A stretch of DNA of 50,020 nucleotides from Caulobacter sp. (GTDB lineage: Bacteria; Pseudomonadota; Alphaproteobacteria; Caulobacterales; Caulobacteraceae): positions 1 to 50,020 of the forward strand of contig JAUXTQ010000015.1 in assembly GCA_030678995.1 (NCBI GenBank), given 5' to 3'. Positions 8,139 to 16,458 of the stretch are shown here, piece by piece. The notes under the pieces are model-generated. The model searched no databases. It saw nothing but the letters and a program-made list of their open reading frames with translations, and was not told where the DNA came from. The translations under genes and the position numbers were made by a program. How positions within the stretch are numbered: the first letter of the stretch is position 1; each line of letters opens with the position of its first letter.

Positions 8139-8771
8139 ATGCAGATCGACTTCATCGCCGACGTCGTCTGTCCCTGGTGCTACCTCGGCTGGCGGCGGCT
8201 GGAGAAGGCCCTGGCCATGCGGCCGGACCTTGAGGCGACGATCACCTGGCGGCCCTACCAGCTGGACCCGACCCTGCCCGATGAGGGCGTCGACCGCCGG
8301 AACTACATGGCCGCCAAGTTTCCGGATGCCGAGCGGCGCGCGGCGATTACCCAGGTGCTGGACGACAACGCGGCGCAGGACGGCATCACCTGGGACCTGT
8401 CGGCCATCAAGGTCTCGCCCAACACCAACGCCGCCCACCGGCTGATCCGCTGGGCCCAGACCGCCGGATGCCAGGACGCCGTTCTGGAGGGGGTGCTGAG
8501 CGCCTACTTCAGCGAGGGCCGCGACATCGGCGATCCGGTGGTGCTGGCTGACATCGGCGCTGCGGCCGGCATGGACAAGATCCGCCTGCTGCAGCTGTTC
8601 TCCGACGGAACCGACAAGGACGCCGTCGCCCGCGAACACTTCCAGGCCCACCAGGCAGGCGTCTCTGGCGTGCCGTTCATGATCTTCGACGGCAAGGTCG
8701 CCGTGTCGGGCGCGGAACCGCCCGAGCGGCTGGTGAAGGCGATCGACAAGGCGCTGGAGCTGGCCGCGTGA
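8139..8771 (+). CDS. DsbA-family oxidoreductase (FrnE-like)
   Basis: A 210-residue thioredoxin-fold protein of the FrnE/2-hydroxychromene-2-carboxylate isomerase branch of the DsbA family. The N-terminal active site is VCPWCYLG with Cys11 and Cys14, the helical insert follows, and the C-terminal HQAGVSGVPFMIFDGKVAVSG carries the cis-proline loop. There is no signal peptide, so it is likely cytoplasmic, unlike true DsbA. It follows popA with a 14-nt gap and its stop overlaps the start of the next gene (GTGA), so the three genes probably form one operon. The role may be disulfide or glutathione-linked redox chemistry; the substrate is unknown. Confidence 0.9.
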   Translation: MQIDFIADVVCPWCYLGWRRLEKALAMRPDLEATITWRPYQLDPTLPDEGVDRRNYMAAKFPDAERRAAITQVLDDNAAQDGITWDLSAIKVSPNTNAAHRLIRWAQTAGCQDAVLEGVLSAYFSEGRDIGDPVVLADIGAAAGMDKIRLLQLFSDGTDKDAVAREHFQAHQAGVSGVPFMIFDGKVAVSGAEPPERLVKAIDKALELAA

Positions 8772-9292
8772 ACCTCGATCCCCAGACGCTGGGCCCGATC
8801 ATCGGCATCGCCATCTTCGTGGCGATCATGGGCTTTCGCCTGATGCGCGGACAGAAATCGCGGCCGCTGAAGCTGGAGTGGATGTGGCTCATGCCCGCGG
8901 TGCTGGTGCTGGTCGCCGGGTCGCTGATCTGGCAGATGCCGCCGCGCGGGCTGGAATGGCTCTGGCTGGGTATCGCCCTGCTGGTCGGCGCGGCGATCGG
9001 CTGGCAGCGTGGACGGATGATGGCCATCACCGTCGATCCGCAGACCCACGCCCTCAACCAGCAGGCCTCGCCGGCGGCGATGATCTTCCTGCTGGCCCTG
9101 GTGGGCATCCGCTATGCCCTGCGCGAAGGCCTGCAGGCCGAGGCCCAGGCCTGGCATCTGTCGGTGGCCTTCGTTACCGACGTGTTCGTGGTCTTCGCCC
9201 TGGGCCTGCTGACGGTGACCCGGCTGGAGATGTTCCTGCGGGCGCGCAAGCTGCTGGATGACGCCCGGGCGGCCGGGAAGGTCGTCAGCTAG
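8768..9292 (+). CDS. CcdC/DUF1453-like membrane protein
   Basis: A 174-residue protein with about four or five transmembrane segments (starting IIGIAIFVAIMGFRLM and continuing through WMWLMPAVLVLVAG, WLWLGIALLVGAAIG, MIFLLALVGIRYAL and FVTDVFVVFALGLLTV). The layout and the RxMRGQKSRPL loop resemble the CcdC/DUF1453 group. It starts with GTG overlapping the stop of the DsbA-like gene by four bases, so it is translationally coupled to it; CcdC is historically linked to cytochrome c/thiol redox loci, which fits the pairing. No enzymatic residues are visible; the function is unknown. Confidence 0.7.
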   Translation: MNLDPQTLGPIIGIAIFVAIMGFRLMRGQKSRPLKLEWMWLMPAVLVLVAGSLIWQMPPRGLEWLWLGIALLVGAAIGWQRGRMMAITVDPQTHALNQQASPAAMIFLLALVGIRYALREGLQAEAQAWHLSVAFVTDVFVVFALGLLTVTRLEMFLRARKLLDDARAAGKVVS

Positions 9293-9311
9293 GTCAGCGG
9301 GAAGGCGAACC

Positions 9312-9899
9312 ATGACGGCGAAGGCCAGCCAGACGGCGCATGACATCCCCGGGGTCCGGGCGAAGGTGCTGTCGGCCGCCGCGGCGATCCTCGCCGAGCA
9401 TGGCGTCGAGGAGCTCAGCCTGCGCCTGATCGCCGAGCGGGCGGGCATCGGACTGGCTTCGATCTACCACTACTTCGAGAACAAGGACGACCTGCTGGTC
9501 AGCCTGGCCCTGGCCGGGCTGGAGGACCTGCGGCGCGACATTCTCACCTCCCAGCGGGACCCGGCCTTCGCCTCGCCGATGCGCGGCGGGGCGCGGGCGT
9601 TTTTCGGCTTCGTCGAAGAGCGGCCCAGGCTCTTTTCGCTGATGTTCAGCGAGCGGCTGCTGGCGCGGTACGAGGCCCTGCGCGAGGCCGAGCGCCAGGT
9701 GCTGCTTGCCTACAAGTCGGCGGTCGAAGCTGACGATCGGGTTCCGTCGCAGCATCAGGAGAACGCTGCCTATGGCCTCTGGGCGCTCGGCCGGGGCATG
9801 GCCGCGATCATCGGCTCGTTTCCGGACGGTCAGGTCCCGCCCGAACTGCTGCAGAAGCTGTTCGCCGGCGCCGCCTACCTGATCAACCACCCGGAGTAG
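9312..9899 (+). CDS. TetR-family transcriptional regulator
   Basis: A 195-residue TetR/AcrR regulator with the DNA-binding helix-turn-helix at about residues 25-65 (ELSLRLIAERAGIGLASIYH followed by YFENKDDLL) and a variable C-terminal ligand domain that includes RPRLFSLMFSERLL, a segment common in the TetR_C_33-like subgroup. The ATG is preceded by GGGAAGGCG. The neighbouring gene on the opposite strand, ending 7 nt away, is a CYP153 P450, so it may regulate that gene, but the two are convergent and no operator is evident. Confidence 0.9.
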   Translation: MTAKASQTAHDIPGVRAKVLSAAAAILAEHGVEELSLRLIAERAGIGLASIYHYFENKDDLLVSLALAGLEDLRRDILTSQRDPAFASPMRGGARAFFGFVEERPRLFSLMFSERLLARYEALREAERQVLLAYKSAVEADDRVPSQHQENAAYGLWALGRGMAAIIGSFPDGQVPPELLQKLFAGAAYLINHPE

Positions 9900-9905
9900 G
9901 CGGCC

Positions 9906-11171
9906 CTACAGGCGGCTGGGGATCATCACCGGCAGGGTCTCGATCCCGCGCACGAACACCGAATAGCTGCGCTTCGGCTGACCCGTCACCACGATCTGCG
10001 GGAAACGCTTGAGGATCTCTTCCCAGATGATCTGCAGCTGCAGCTCCGCCAGGCGGTTGCCGACGCAGCGGTGAATGCCGAAGCCGAAGGAGATGTGCTG
10101 ACGCGGCCGCTCGCGGTCGATGATGTACTCGTTCGGCCGGTCGATAACGGTGTCGTCGCGGTTGCCCGAGACGTACCACATCACGACCTTGTCGCCCTTG
10201 CGGATCAGCTTTCCGCCGAACTCGATGTCCTCCAGCGCGGTGCGCCGCATGTGGGCCAGCGGGGTTTGCCAGCGGATGGTCTCGGAAACCATCGAGGTGA
10301 TCAGGTCCGGGTTGGCGCGCAGCTTGGCGTACTGATCCGGATTGCGGTTCAGCTCGAAAACCGAGCCGGAGATGGTGTTGCGGGTGGTGTCGTTGCCGCC
10401 GACGGTCAGCAGGACCACGTTCCCGAAGAATTCGCGCGGCTCCATGTTCCGGGTCTCGGGATGGTGCGCCAGCATGGAGATCAGGTCGCCGGTCGGCGGG
10501 GCGTTGACCTTCTTGTTCCACAGCTCGGTGAAATAGGCCTGAAACTCGACGAAGATCTCCAGCTTCTGTTCGAACGTCTCTACCAGCCCGCCCGGCGTCG
10601 GGATGGCGGTGACCACGTCGGACCAGTAGGGCAGCTTGCGGCGGTCCTCCTGCGGAGCGTCGAACAGGGTGGCCAGGGTCATGGCCGTCAGTTCCTTGGA
10701 CACCAGATCGACCCAGTCGAACTCCTCGCCGATCGGCAGGCTGTCGAGAATGGCGCCGGCGCGCTCGCGGATCTGCGGCGCGAGGAGCTGGAGGTTCGAG
10801 GGCGACACCGCCGGGCTGACCGCCTTGCGCTGCACGTCATGCCGCGGCGGGTCCATGGCGATGAACATCGGCAGCGGCTCGAAATTGGCCTGCCCGCCGC
10901 CGATGGTGATGCCGCCCAGCAGGAAGTCGGAGGAGAACACCTGGTGGTTGGTGTCGACCGCCATGATGTCGTTGTACCTGGTGATCGACCAGTAGGGCCC
11001 GAACTCGCCGCCCTCGGTGTAGTGGACGGGGTCCTCGTTGCGCAGGCGCTCGAAGATCGGCCACATTTCGTCCGACTGGAACAGCGCCGGCTGGGCCGGA
11101 TCGAGGCTCTCCAGCGGGGCGGCGTAGATGGCGTCGCGCACGCCCTTCAGGTCCACCGATCCATCACTCAT
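9906..11171 (-). CDS. CYP153-family cytochrome P450 (alkane/fatty-acid hydroxylase type)
   Basis: A 421-residue soluble bacterial P450. The heme-binding motif FGFGIHRCVGNRL places the axial cysteine at residue 369; the I-helix motif is VGGNDTTRN and the K-helix ETIRW. The stretches MDPPRHDVQRKAVSPAVSP, PLAHMRRTALEDIEFGGK and WYVSGNRDDTVIDRPNEY are characteristic of CYP153, whose members omega-hydroxylate medium-chain alkanes and fatty acids using a ferredoxin and its reductase. Neither redox partner is encoded in this window. The ATG at 11171 has GGAGTGG upstream; an in-frame ATG 8 codons earlier is less likely. It lies 75 nt downstream of mfd. Confidence 0.85.
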   Translation of the reverse strand: MSDGSVDLKGVRDAIYAAPLESLDPAQPALFQSDEMWPIFERLRNEDPVHYTEGGEFGPYWSITRYNDIMAVDTNHQVFSSDFLLGGITIGGGQANFEPLPMFIAMDPPRHDVQRKAVSPAVSPSNLQLLAPQIRERAGAILDSLPIGEEFDWVDLVSKELTAMTLATLFDAPQEDRRKLPYWSDVVTAIPTPGGLVETFEQKLEIFVEFQAYFTELWNKKVNAPPTGDLISMLAHHPETRNMEPREFFGNVVLLTVGGNDTTRNTISGSVFELNRNPDQYAKLRANPDLITSMVSETIRWQTPLAHMRRTALEDIEFGGKLIRKGDKVVMWYVSGNRDDTVIDRPNEYIIDRERPRQHISFGFGIHRCVGNRLAELQLQIIWEEILKRFPQIVVTGQPKRSYSVFVRGIETLPVMIPSRL

Positions 11172-11246
11172 CGTTCCACTCCGTCGCCAGTCCATCGATC
11201 AGCCGGCAGCAGAAGCCTTCGAACAGTGTTCCACAAGGGGTGGCGG

Positions 11247-14200
11247 TCAGGCCGCCTTCGCCAGCTTCGCCAGCGTGGTCAGGATCCGCTCGGCCGCGTC
11301 GAGCCGCTGGGCGGGGGTTTCCCACTCGCCCTTGATGACGATCTTCTGGTCGGGGCGCAGTTTCCAGAGGATCTGGTTGGCCTGGATGAACTTCACCAGC
11401 CCCATCGGGTTGGCGAAGTGGTCGCCCCGGAAGCTGGCCACGGCGCCCTTGGGGCCGACATCGATCTTGGCCACGTTCGCCTCGCGGCACAGGCCCTTGA
11501 TGGCCACCACCTTGAGCAGGCTGCTGGCCTCGGGCGGTATCGGACCAAACCGGTCGATCAGTTCGGCGGCCAGGGCCTCGCGATCCTGCGCCTGCTCGGC
11601 CTCGGACAGGCGGCGATAGAGGGCCAGCCGGACGTTGAGGTCGGGCACATAGGCCTCGGGGATCATCACCGCCGCACCGGTGTTGATCTGCGGCGACCAC
11701 CCCCGGTCGGCCAGGGCCTCGGCACCCTGGCGCTGGCGCAGCTCGGCCACCGCGTCCTCGAGCATCTGCTGGTACAGCTCCACCCCGATCTCGCGGATGT
11801 GGCCGCTCTGCTCGTCGCCCAGCAGGTTGCCGCCGCCGCGGATGTCCAGGTCGTGGCTGGCCAGCTGGAAGCCGGCGCCCAGGCTGTCCAGCGACTGCAG
11901 CACCTTCAGCCGCTTCTCCGCCGACAGGGTCAGCTGCTTCTCGGCCGGCGTGGTCAGATAGGCGTAGGCCCGCGCCTTGGCCCGGCCGACGCGGCCGCGC
12001 AGCTGGTAAAGCTGCGACAGGCCGAACATGTCCGCCCGATGGATGATCAGGGTGTTGGCCGAGGGGATATCCAAGCCGCTCTCGACGATCGTGGTGGACA
12101 GCAGCACGTCGTACTGGCCGTCGTAGAAGGCGCTCATCACCTCCTCGAGCTGGGTCGGGCTCATCTGGCCGTGGCCGACGACAAACTTCACCTCCGGAAC
12201 CTGCTCGCGCAGGAACCGCTCCAGGTCCGGCAGGTCCCTGATCCGCGGGGCGACAAAATAGGCCTGGCCGCCGCGGTACTTCTCCCGCAGCAGCGCCTCG
12301 CGCAGGGTCACCGGATCCCAGGGCGTGATGTAGGTGCGCACCGCCAGCCGGTCGACCGGCGGGGTGGCGATGATGCTCATTTCCCGAATGCCGCTCAGCG
12401 CCATCTGCAGGGTGCGCGGGATCGGCGTGGCGGTCAGGGTCAGCATGTGCACGTCGGCGCGAAGCTCCTTGAGCTTCTCCTTGTGCTTGACCCCGAAGTG
12501 CTGCTCCTCATCGACGATGACCAGGCCCAGGTCCTTGAAGCTGACCTGCTTTGACAGCACCGCATGGGTGCCGACGACGATCTCGATCTCGCCGCTGGCC
12601 AGCCCCTCGCGGGTCTCGTTAGCTTCCTTGGCCGGGACCAGTCGCGACAGACGGCTGACCTTGATCGGCCAGCCCTGGAAGCGCTCGCTGAAGGTCTTGA
12701 AGTGCTGCCGGGCCAGCAGGGTGGTCGGGCAGACCAGGGCCACCTGCTTGCCGCTCATGGCCATGACGAAAGCCGCGCGCAGGGCAACCTCGGTCTTGCC
12801 GAAGCCCACGTCGCCGCAGATCAGGCGGTCCATCGGCTTGCCCGACCCCAGGTCGGTCAGGACATCGCCGATGGCGTTCAGCTGGTCGTCGGTCTCCTCG
12901 TAGGGGAAGCGGGCGCAGAACTCGTCGAACAGGCCGGACGGCGGATCGATCTCCTCCACCGCCTTCAGGGCGCGGGCGGCGGCGATCTGGATCAGGCCCT
13001 CGGCCATCACGCGAAGGCGCTGCTTGGCCTTGGCCTTGCGGCTTTGCCAGCCGGCCCCGCCCAGCTTGTCCAGCTGGTTGCTCTCGCCGTCGGCGCCGTA
13101 GCGGGTCAAGAGGTCGATGTTCTCGACCGGCAGGTAGAGCCTCGCTTCGCCACCGTATTCCAGGTCCAGGCAGTCGTGCGGCGCACCCTGGACGTCGAGG
13201 GTCTTGAGGCCCGTGTAGCGGCCGATGCCGTGGTCGATGTGGACCACCAGGTCGCCCGGCGTCAGGGCGCTGGCCTCGGCGAGGAAGTTGGCCGCCCGGC
13301 GCTTCCGGCGCGGCCGGGCCAGGCGGTCGCCGAGGATGTCGGTCTCGGAAATGACCGCCAGATTGTCGGTCTCGAACCCGGCGTCCAGCGGCAGGACCAC
13401 GCGCTGCGGAACCTTCGGGTCGGCCGCCTTGGCCGCCTGCCAGTAGGGCGCCAGCGGGATGCGCTTGAGACCGTGGTCCGACAGCATGGTCCCCAGCCGC
13501 TCGGACGAGCCCTCGGTCCAGGAGGCGAACAGCACCCGCTTGCCGGCGGCGGATTGGCGGGTGGCGTGGTCGGCGGTGGCCTCGAACAGGTTGACGCTGT
13601 CCTGCGCCCGCTCGGCGGCGAAGGTGCGGCCGAGCTTGGCGCCCATGTCCACGGCGCCAATGGCGTCGCTCTGAAAGGGCGAGAACCAGCGGTTGGGCCG
13701 CTCGGCGACCCGCGCCGCCAATTCCTCGGCGGACAGGTAGAGGGCGGCCGGCTCCAGCGGACGGTAGGCGGACTTGCGGTCGGCGGTGGCGCGGGCGTCG
13801 TAGGCGTCGGCGATCATCGCCATCCGCTCGGCCTCGGCCTCGCCCACCAGATGGTCCATGGCCACCAGGGCAGTGTCCGGCAGATAGTCGAACAGGGTCT
13901 CCAGTCGCTCGTAATAGAGCGGCAGCCAGTGCTCCATCCCGGCCCGTCGCCCGCCCTCGCTGACCGAGGCGTAGAGCGCGTCCTCCCCCGGCGCGCCGAA
14001 CAGGCCGACGTAGCCCTTGCGGAAACGGGCGATGGCCTCGGGATCGAGCAGCACCTCGCTGACCGGCAGCAGGTCGATCTCTTTCAGCTGCTTCGTCGAG
14101 CGCTGGGTCTCCGGATCGAAGGTGCGGATCGATTCCAGGGTGTCGCCGAACAGGTCCAGCCGGACCGGCTCCTCGGCGCCGGGCGGAAAGACGTCAATCA

Positions 14201-14732
14201 CCCCGCCGCGGATGGCGAACTCGCCGCGCTCGGAAACCGTCGAGGCGCGGCTGTAGCCGTTGACGGCGAAATAGCGTTCCAGGTCGGCGATGGCCACATC
14301 CTGGCCCGGCCGGGCGCTGTAGCCGGCCTTCGAGACCTCCGCCCGCGACGGCAGGCGCTGCAGCACCGCGGGCGCGGCGGTAACCAGCAGGGTGGCCTTG
14401 CCGGCCAGGTCGCCGCTGGCCAGCCGCGACAGGGTCGCCATCCGCTGCGCCGCGATGCCGGCCGAGGGGCCGACGCGGTCGTAGGGCAGGCAGTCCCAGG
14501 ACGGCAAATGCAGCACCGGAATCTCGGGCGCGAAGAAGCGCATGGCGTCGATGAAGGCGCCCGCCCGCGCGCCGTCCCGCGCCACGAACACCGTCAGCCC
14601 GCCGCGCGCCCGGGCGATGTCGGCCATGACCAGGGCGTCGAAGCCCTCCGGCGCGCCGGTCAGGTCCAGACGGCCGTCGGCTTTGGCGACGTACTTCAGG
14701 TCAACGGGCTTGGCGGGCGATCCGTCAGCCAC
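11247..14732 (-). CDS. mfd: transcription-repair coupling factor Mfd
   Basis: A full-length 1161-residue Mfd. The N-terminal UvrB-like module occupies about the first 350 residues, the RNA-polymerase interaction domain follows near [17 protein letters not shown], and the SF2 translocase carries Walker [10 protein letters not shown] with Lys646 and the DEEQ box at 741-744, then RecG-like motifs ([33 protein letters not shown]) and the C-terminal TRCF domain. Mfd removes RNA polymerase stalled at DNA lesions and recruits UvrA. The GTG start overlaps the 3' end of sdhE by 8 nt, so the two are translationally coupled. recG lies beyond on the opposite strand. Confidence 0.98.
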   Translation of the reverse strand: MADGSPAKPVDLKYVAKADGRLDLTGAPEGFDALVMADIARARGGLTVFVARDGARAGAFIDAMRFFAPEIPVLHLPSWDCLPYDRVGPSAGIAAQRMATLSRLASGDLAGKATLLVTAAPAVLQRLPSRAEVSKAGYSARPGQDVAIADLERYFAVNGYSRASTVSERGEFAIRGGVIDVFPPGAEEPVRLDLFGDTLESIRTFDPETQRSTKQLKEIDLLPVSEVLLDPEAIARFRKGYVGLFGAPGEDALYASVSEGGRRAGMEHWLPLYYERLETLFDYLPDTALVAMDHLVGEAEAERMAMIADAYDARATADRKSAYRPLEPAALYLSAEELAARVAERPNRWFSPFQSDAIGAVDMGAKLGRTFAAERAQDSVNLFEATADHATRQSAAGKRVLFASWTEGSSERLGTMLSDHGLKRIPLAPYWQAAKAADPKVPQRVVLPLDAGFETDNLAVISETDILGDRLARPRRKRRAANFLAEASALTPGDLVVHIDHGIGRYTGLKTLDVQGAPHDCLDLEYGGEARLYLPVENIDLLTRYGADGESNQLDKLGGAGWQSRKAKAKQRLRVMAEGLIQIAAARALKAVEEIDPPSGLFDEFCARFPYEETDDQLNAIGDVLTDLGSGKPMDRLICGDVGFGKTEVALRAAFVMAMSGKQVALVCPTTLLARQHFKTFSERFQGWPIKVSRLSRLVPAKEANETREGLASGEIEIVVGTHAVLSKQVSFKDLGLVIVDEEQHFGVKHKEKLKELRADVHMLTLTATPIPRTLQMALSGIREMSIIATPPVDRLAVRTYITPWDPVTLREALLREKYRGGQAYFVAPRIRDLPDLERFLREQVPEVKFVVGHGQMSPTQLEEVMSAFYDGQYDVLLSTTIVESGLDIPSANTLIIHRADMFGLSQLYQLRGRVGRAKARAYAYLTTPAEKQLTLSAEKRLKVLQSLDSLGAGFQLASHDLDIRGGGNLLGDEQSGHIREIGVELYQQMLEDAVAELRQRQGAEALADRGWSPQINTGAAVMIPEAYVPDLNVRLALYRRLSEAEQAQDREALAAELIDRFGPIPPEASSLLKVVAIKGLCREANVAKIDVGPKGAVASFRGDHFANPMGLVKFIQANQILWKLRPDQKIVIKGEWETPAQRLDAAERILTTLAKLAKAA

Positions 14733-14994
14733 CGGCGGGCCTCCCGGACGGGTCGAAGGCCTGCAGCAGGGCGAAGATTTCGGGATCGATGTGGTCGGCC
14801 ACGGGCGTCTTGCCGAGATACCAGTCGTAGATGTCCTGGTCGGCCTCTTCCATCAACGCCTCGAAGGCGTCGAGCTGGGCGGGGGTCATCGTCGGGCAAT
14901 GGAGGTCCGCGAACGGCCCCAGAATGAGGTCCGCTTCCCGGAAACCACGGCGCCAGGCCCGCAGCCTGATCTTCTTGAGACGGTGCTCATCCAT
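14725..14994 (-). CDS. sdhE: FAD assembly factor SdhE (SDH5-like)
   Basis: An 89-residue SdhE/SDH5 protein, which helps attach FAD covalently to succinate dehydrogenase. The conserved RGxxExD motif appears as RRGFREADLILGPFA, and the helical MTPAQLDAFEALMEEADQDI and DWYLGK segments follow the family layout. The ATG at 14994 puts RLKKIRLRAWRRG at the N-terminus as expected. It overlaps mfd and is the first gene of the sdhE-mfd transcript. In relatives recG is the divergent neighbour; here a SIR2-like gene and about 1.3 kb of compositionally different DNA lie between. Confidence 0.93.
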   Translation of the reverse strand: MDEHRLKKIRLRAWRRGFREADLILGPFADLHCPTMTPAQLDAFEALMEEADQDIYDWYLGKTPVADHIDPEIFALLQAFDPSGRPAGG

Positions 14995-15211
14995 GTGGAG
15001 CCGGCGGATATAGAGCGGGCGGCGTGGCAGCGCCAGTGAGCCTCTCGAAATGTCACACTGTCGAAGTTCGGGTGAACACTTATGGGGAGTTGCCGTCGCG
15101 AACTAAAGAAGTGGCGCGCAGCAACTGTCATCGGCGCAGTCAACGATTGACCACCACCGCGCTTTGGCGGACCAGTTCGAGCTGCAATATGACCGTCATC
15201 TCGGAGCCTCT

Positions 15212-16315
15212 ATGCTACCAGTCCCAACCGTTTTCGTGATCGGCGCTGGGTTCAGCTTCGAACTTGGGATGCCGCTTGGAGTGACTCTGAAGGACAAGAT
15301 CATCGGCATCGTACAAGAAGCACGCTCGTCTCGGGCTCGACGTGCGGTGATGATCGCACTGTCTAATGGAATGAAGAGTTTTGAATTTCGGGAAGCTGGA
15401 CAAGTCTTGGAGCGGGCGCTCCCACTATCTGTCTCGATCGATAACTTAATTGAACATAGATCAGAGGAACCCGCCCTTGTTGAGTGTGCTAAAATATGCA
15501 TTGCAGCAGCTATTTTGGATGCCGAGGCCAACAGTCTACTTGCACCCGATGAGAATCGAATTACACCACTTACCAATGCAAGAGAAAGTGGACTCTTTCA
15601 TCTGTTTCAGATAATCATGCCCGGCCTTGGGGCGGATACTGTTCGCGCCGGTCTGGCAAACGTCGCATTTGTCAACTTCAACTATGATCGATGCCTCGAA
15701 CTTTTTCTTTATGAAGCCCTGCAAACGCACTCCGGGTTCAGTGAACGAGAGGCAGCGCGCGTGGTCTCAGGGCTGCCGATCTGGCACCCTTATGGCGTCA
15801 TTGGTCGGCTACCATGGCAAGATGGAGAAGGGGATCCCGTCCCATTTGGCGCATTCCACCCGGGCACCAATCTTTCCTCTATGGCCGAAGGATTGAAGAC
15901 GTTTTCCGAGGAGATCTCCGATTCTGACGATCTTCGGGCGATGCGCACTGCCATCGCCGAAGCTGTTCGCATCGTTTTCCTTGGCTTGGCCTTCAACGAA
16001 CAAAACATGAAGCTTATGCGCCCGCCTCAAGGAATTTGTACGGACCAGATATTTGGCACCTGTTTCAAGCCCCCTCCGTCAGGCGGAGATTCGAACATTG
16101 CCGTGGCAACTTTTGCCAAACCCGACATAGACACATTTGAAGATGAACTTCTGTCGTGGAAGATTGAAGTTGAAGAAGTCGGTTTCAGCCAATTTCTTCC
16201 AAGAGTCAGCCTGCCCAAGGAATTGTACCCGGGTTTCGAGGCCCTGACTTGTCGCCAGTTACTCGCGAAATATGAGAACGTGTTGCGTAGACACCCGCCC
16301 ATTGACGAGTCGTGA
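15212..16315 (+). CDS. stand-alone SIR2-like (SIR2_2) protein, candidate NADase/defence protein
   Basis: A 367-residue protein. The nucleotide-binding FVIGAGFSFELGMPLG lies at residues 8-23, NFNYD at 155-159 (Asn157 is the likely catalytic Asn), WHPYG at 191-195 (His192), and an LGLAF segment near 257-261; together these match SIR2-like domains. Relatives in anti-phage systems (for example ThsA) degrade NAD, but here the activity is inferred. The last ~100 residues match no effector domain I recognise, and there is no membrane segment. The ATG at 15212 with GGAG upstream is chosen; an in-frame TTG is 16 codons earlier. The gene is visibly more AT-rich, with codons such as AAT and ATA, than the flanking genes, so it is probably acquired. 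It has no partner gene. Confidence 0.8.
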   Translation: MLPVPTVFVIGAGFSFELGMPLGVTLKDKIIGIVQEARSSRARRAVMIALSNGMKSFEFREAGQVLERALPLSVSIDNLIEHRSEEPALVECAKICIAAAILDAEANSLLAPDENRITPLTNARESGLFHLFQIIMPGLGADTVRAGLANVAFVNFNYDRCLELFLYEALQTHSGFSEREAARVVSGLPIWHPYGVIGRLPWQDGEGDPVPFGAFHPGTNLSSMAEGLKTFSEEISDSDDLRAMRTAIAEAVRIVFLGLAFNEQNMKLMRPPQGICTDQIFGTCFKPPPSGGDSNIAVATFAKPDIDTFEDELLSWKIEVEEVGFSQFLPRVSLPKELYPGFEALTCRQLLAKYENVLRRHPPIDES

Positions 16316-16387
16316 TGCGCTCGTCTGGAGCGCCGTCAGTTCCGCGCCATACAGATCTTAAGATTGAGCACTGTAGTCACCTACCAT

Positions 16388-16434
16388 CGTCATCCTGAGG
16401 AGCGATCCCTCAGGATCGCGTCTCGAAGGACGCA
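16388..16434. repeat. REP-like palindromic repeat, type F copy 1
   Basis: Contains the short palindrome TCCTGAGGAGCGATCCCTCAGGA-like core flanked by CGTCTCGAAGGACGCA. The block from GGAGCGATCCC through GGACGCA is identical to one at 35828-35874. It lies in the short gap before recG, next to the SIR2-like gene. Confidence 0.8.
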
Positions 16435-16458
16435 ACGAGGTCGCGCTAGAGTGTCGCC

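Noticed and set aside
10071..12554. 827-codon open frame on the plus strand
   Set aside because: It runs antisense to the P450 and mfd genes, is rich in low-complexity Gln/Arg/Leu and shows no domain; it is a high-GC shadow.
12564..14927. 787-codon open frame on the plus strand
   Set aside because: Antisense to mfd; repetitive composition and no family match.
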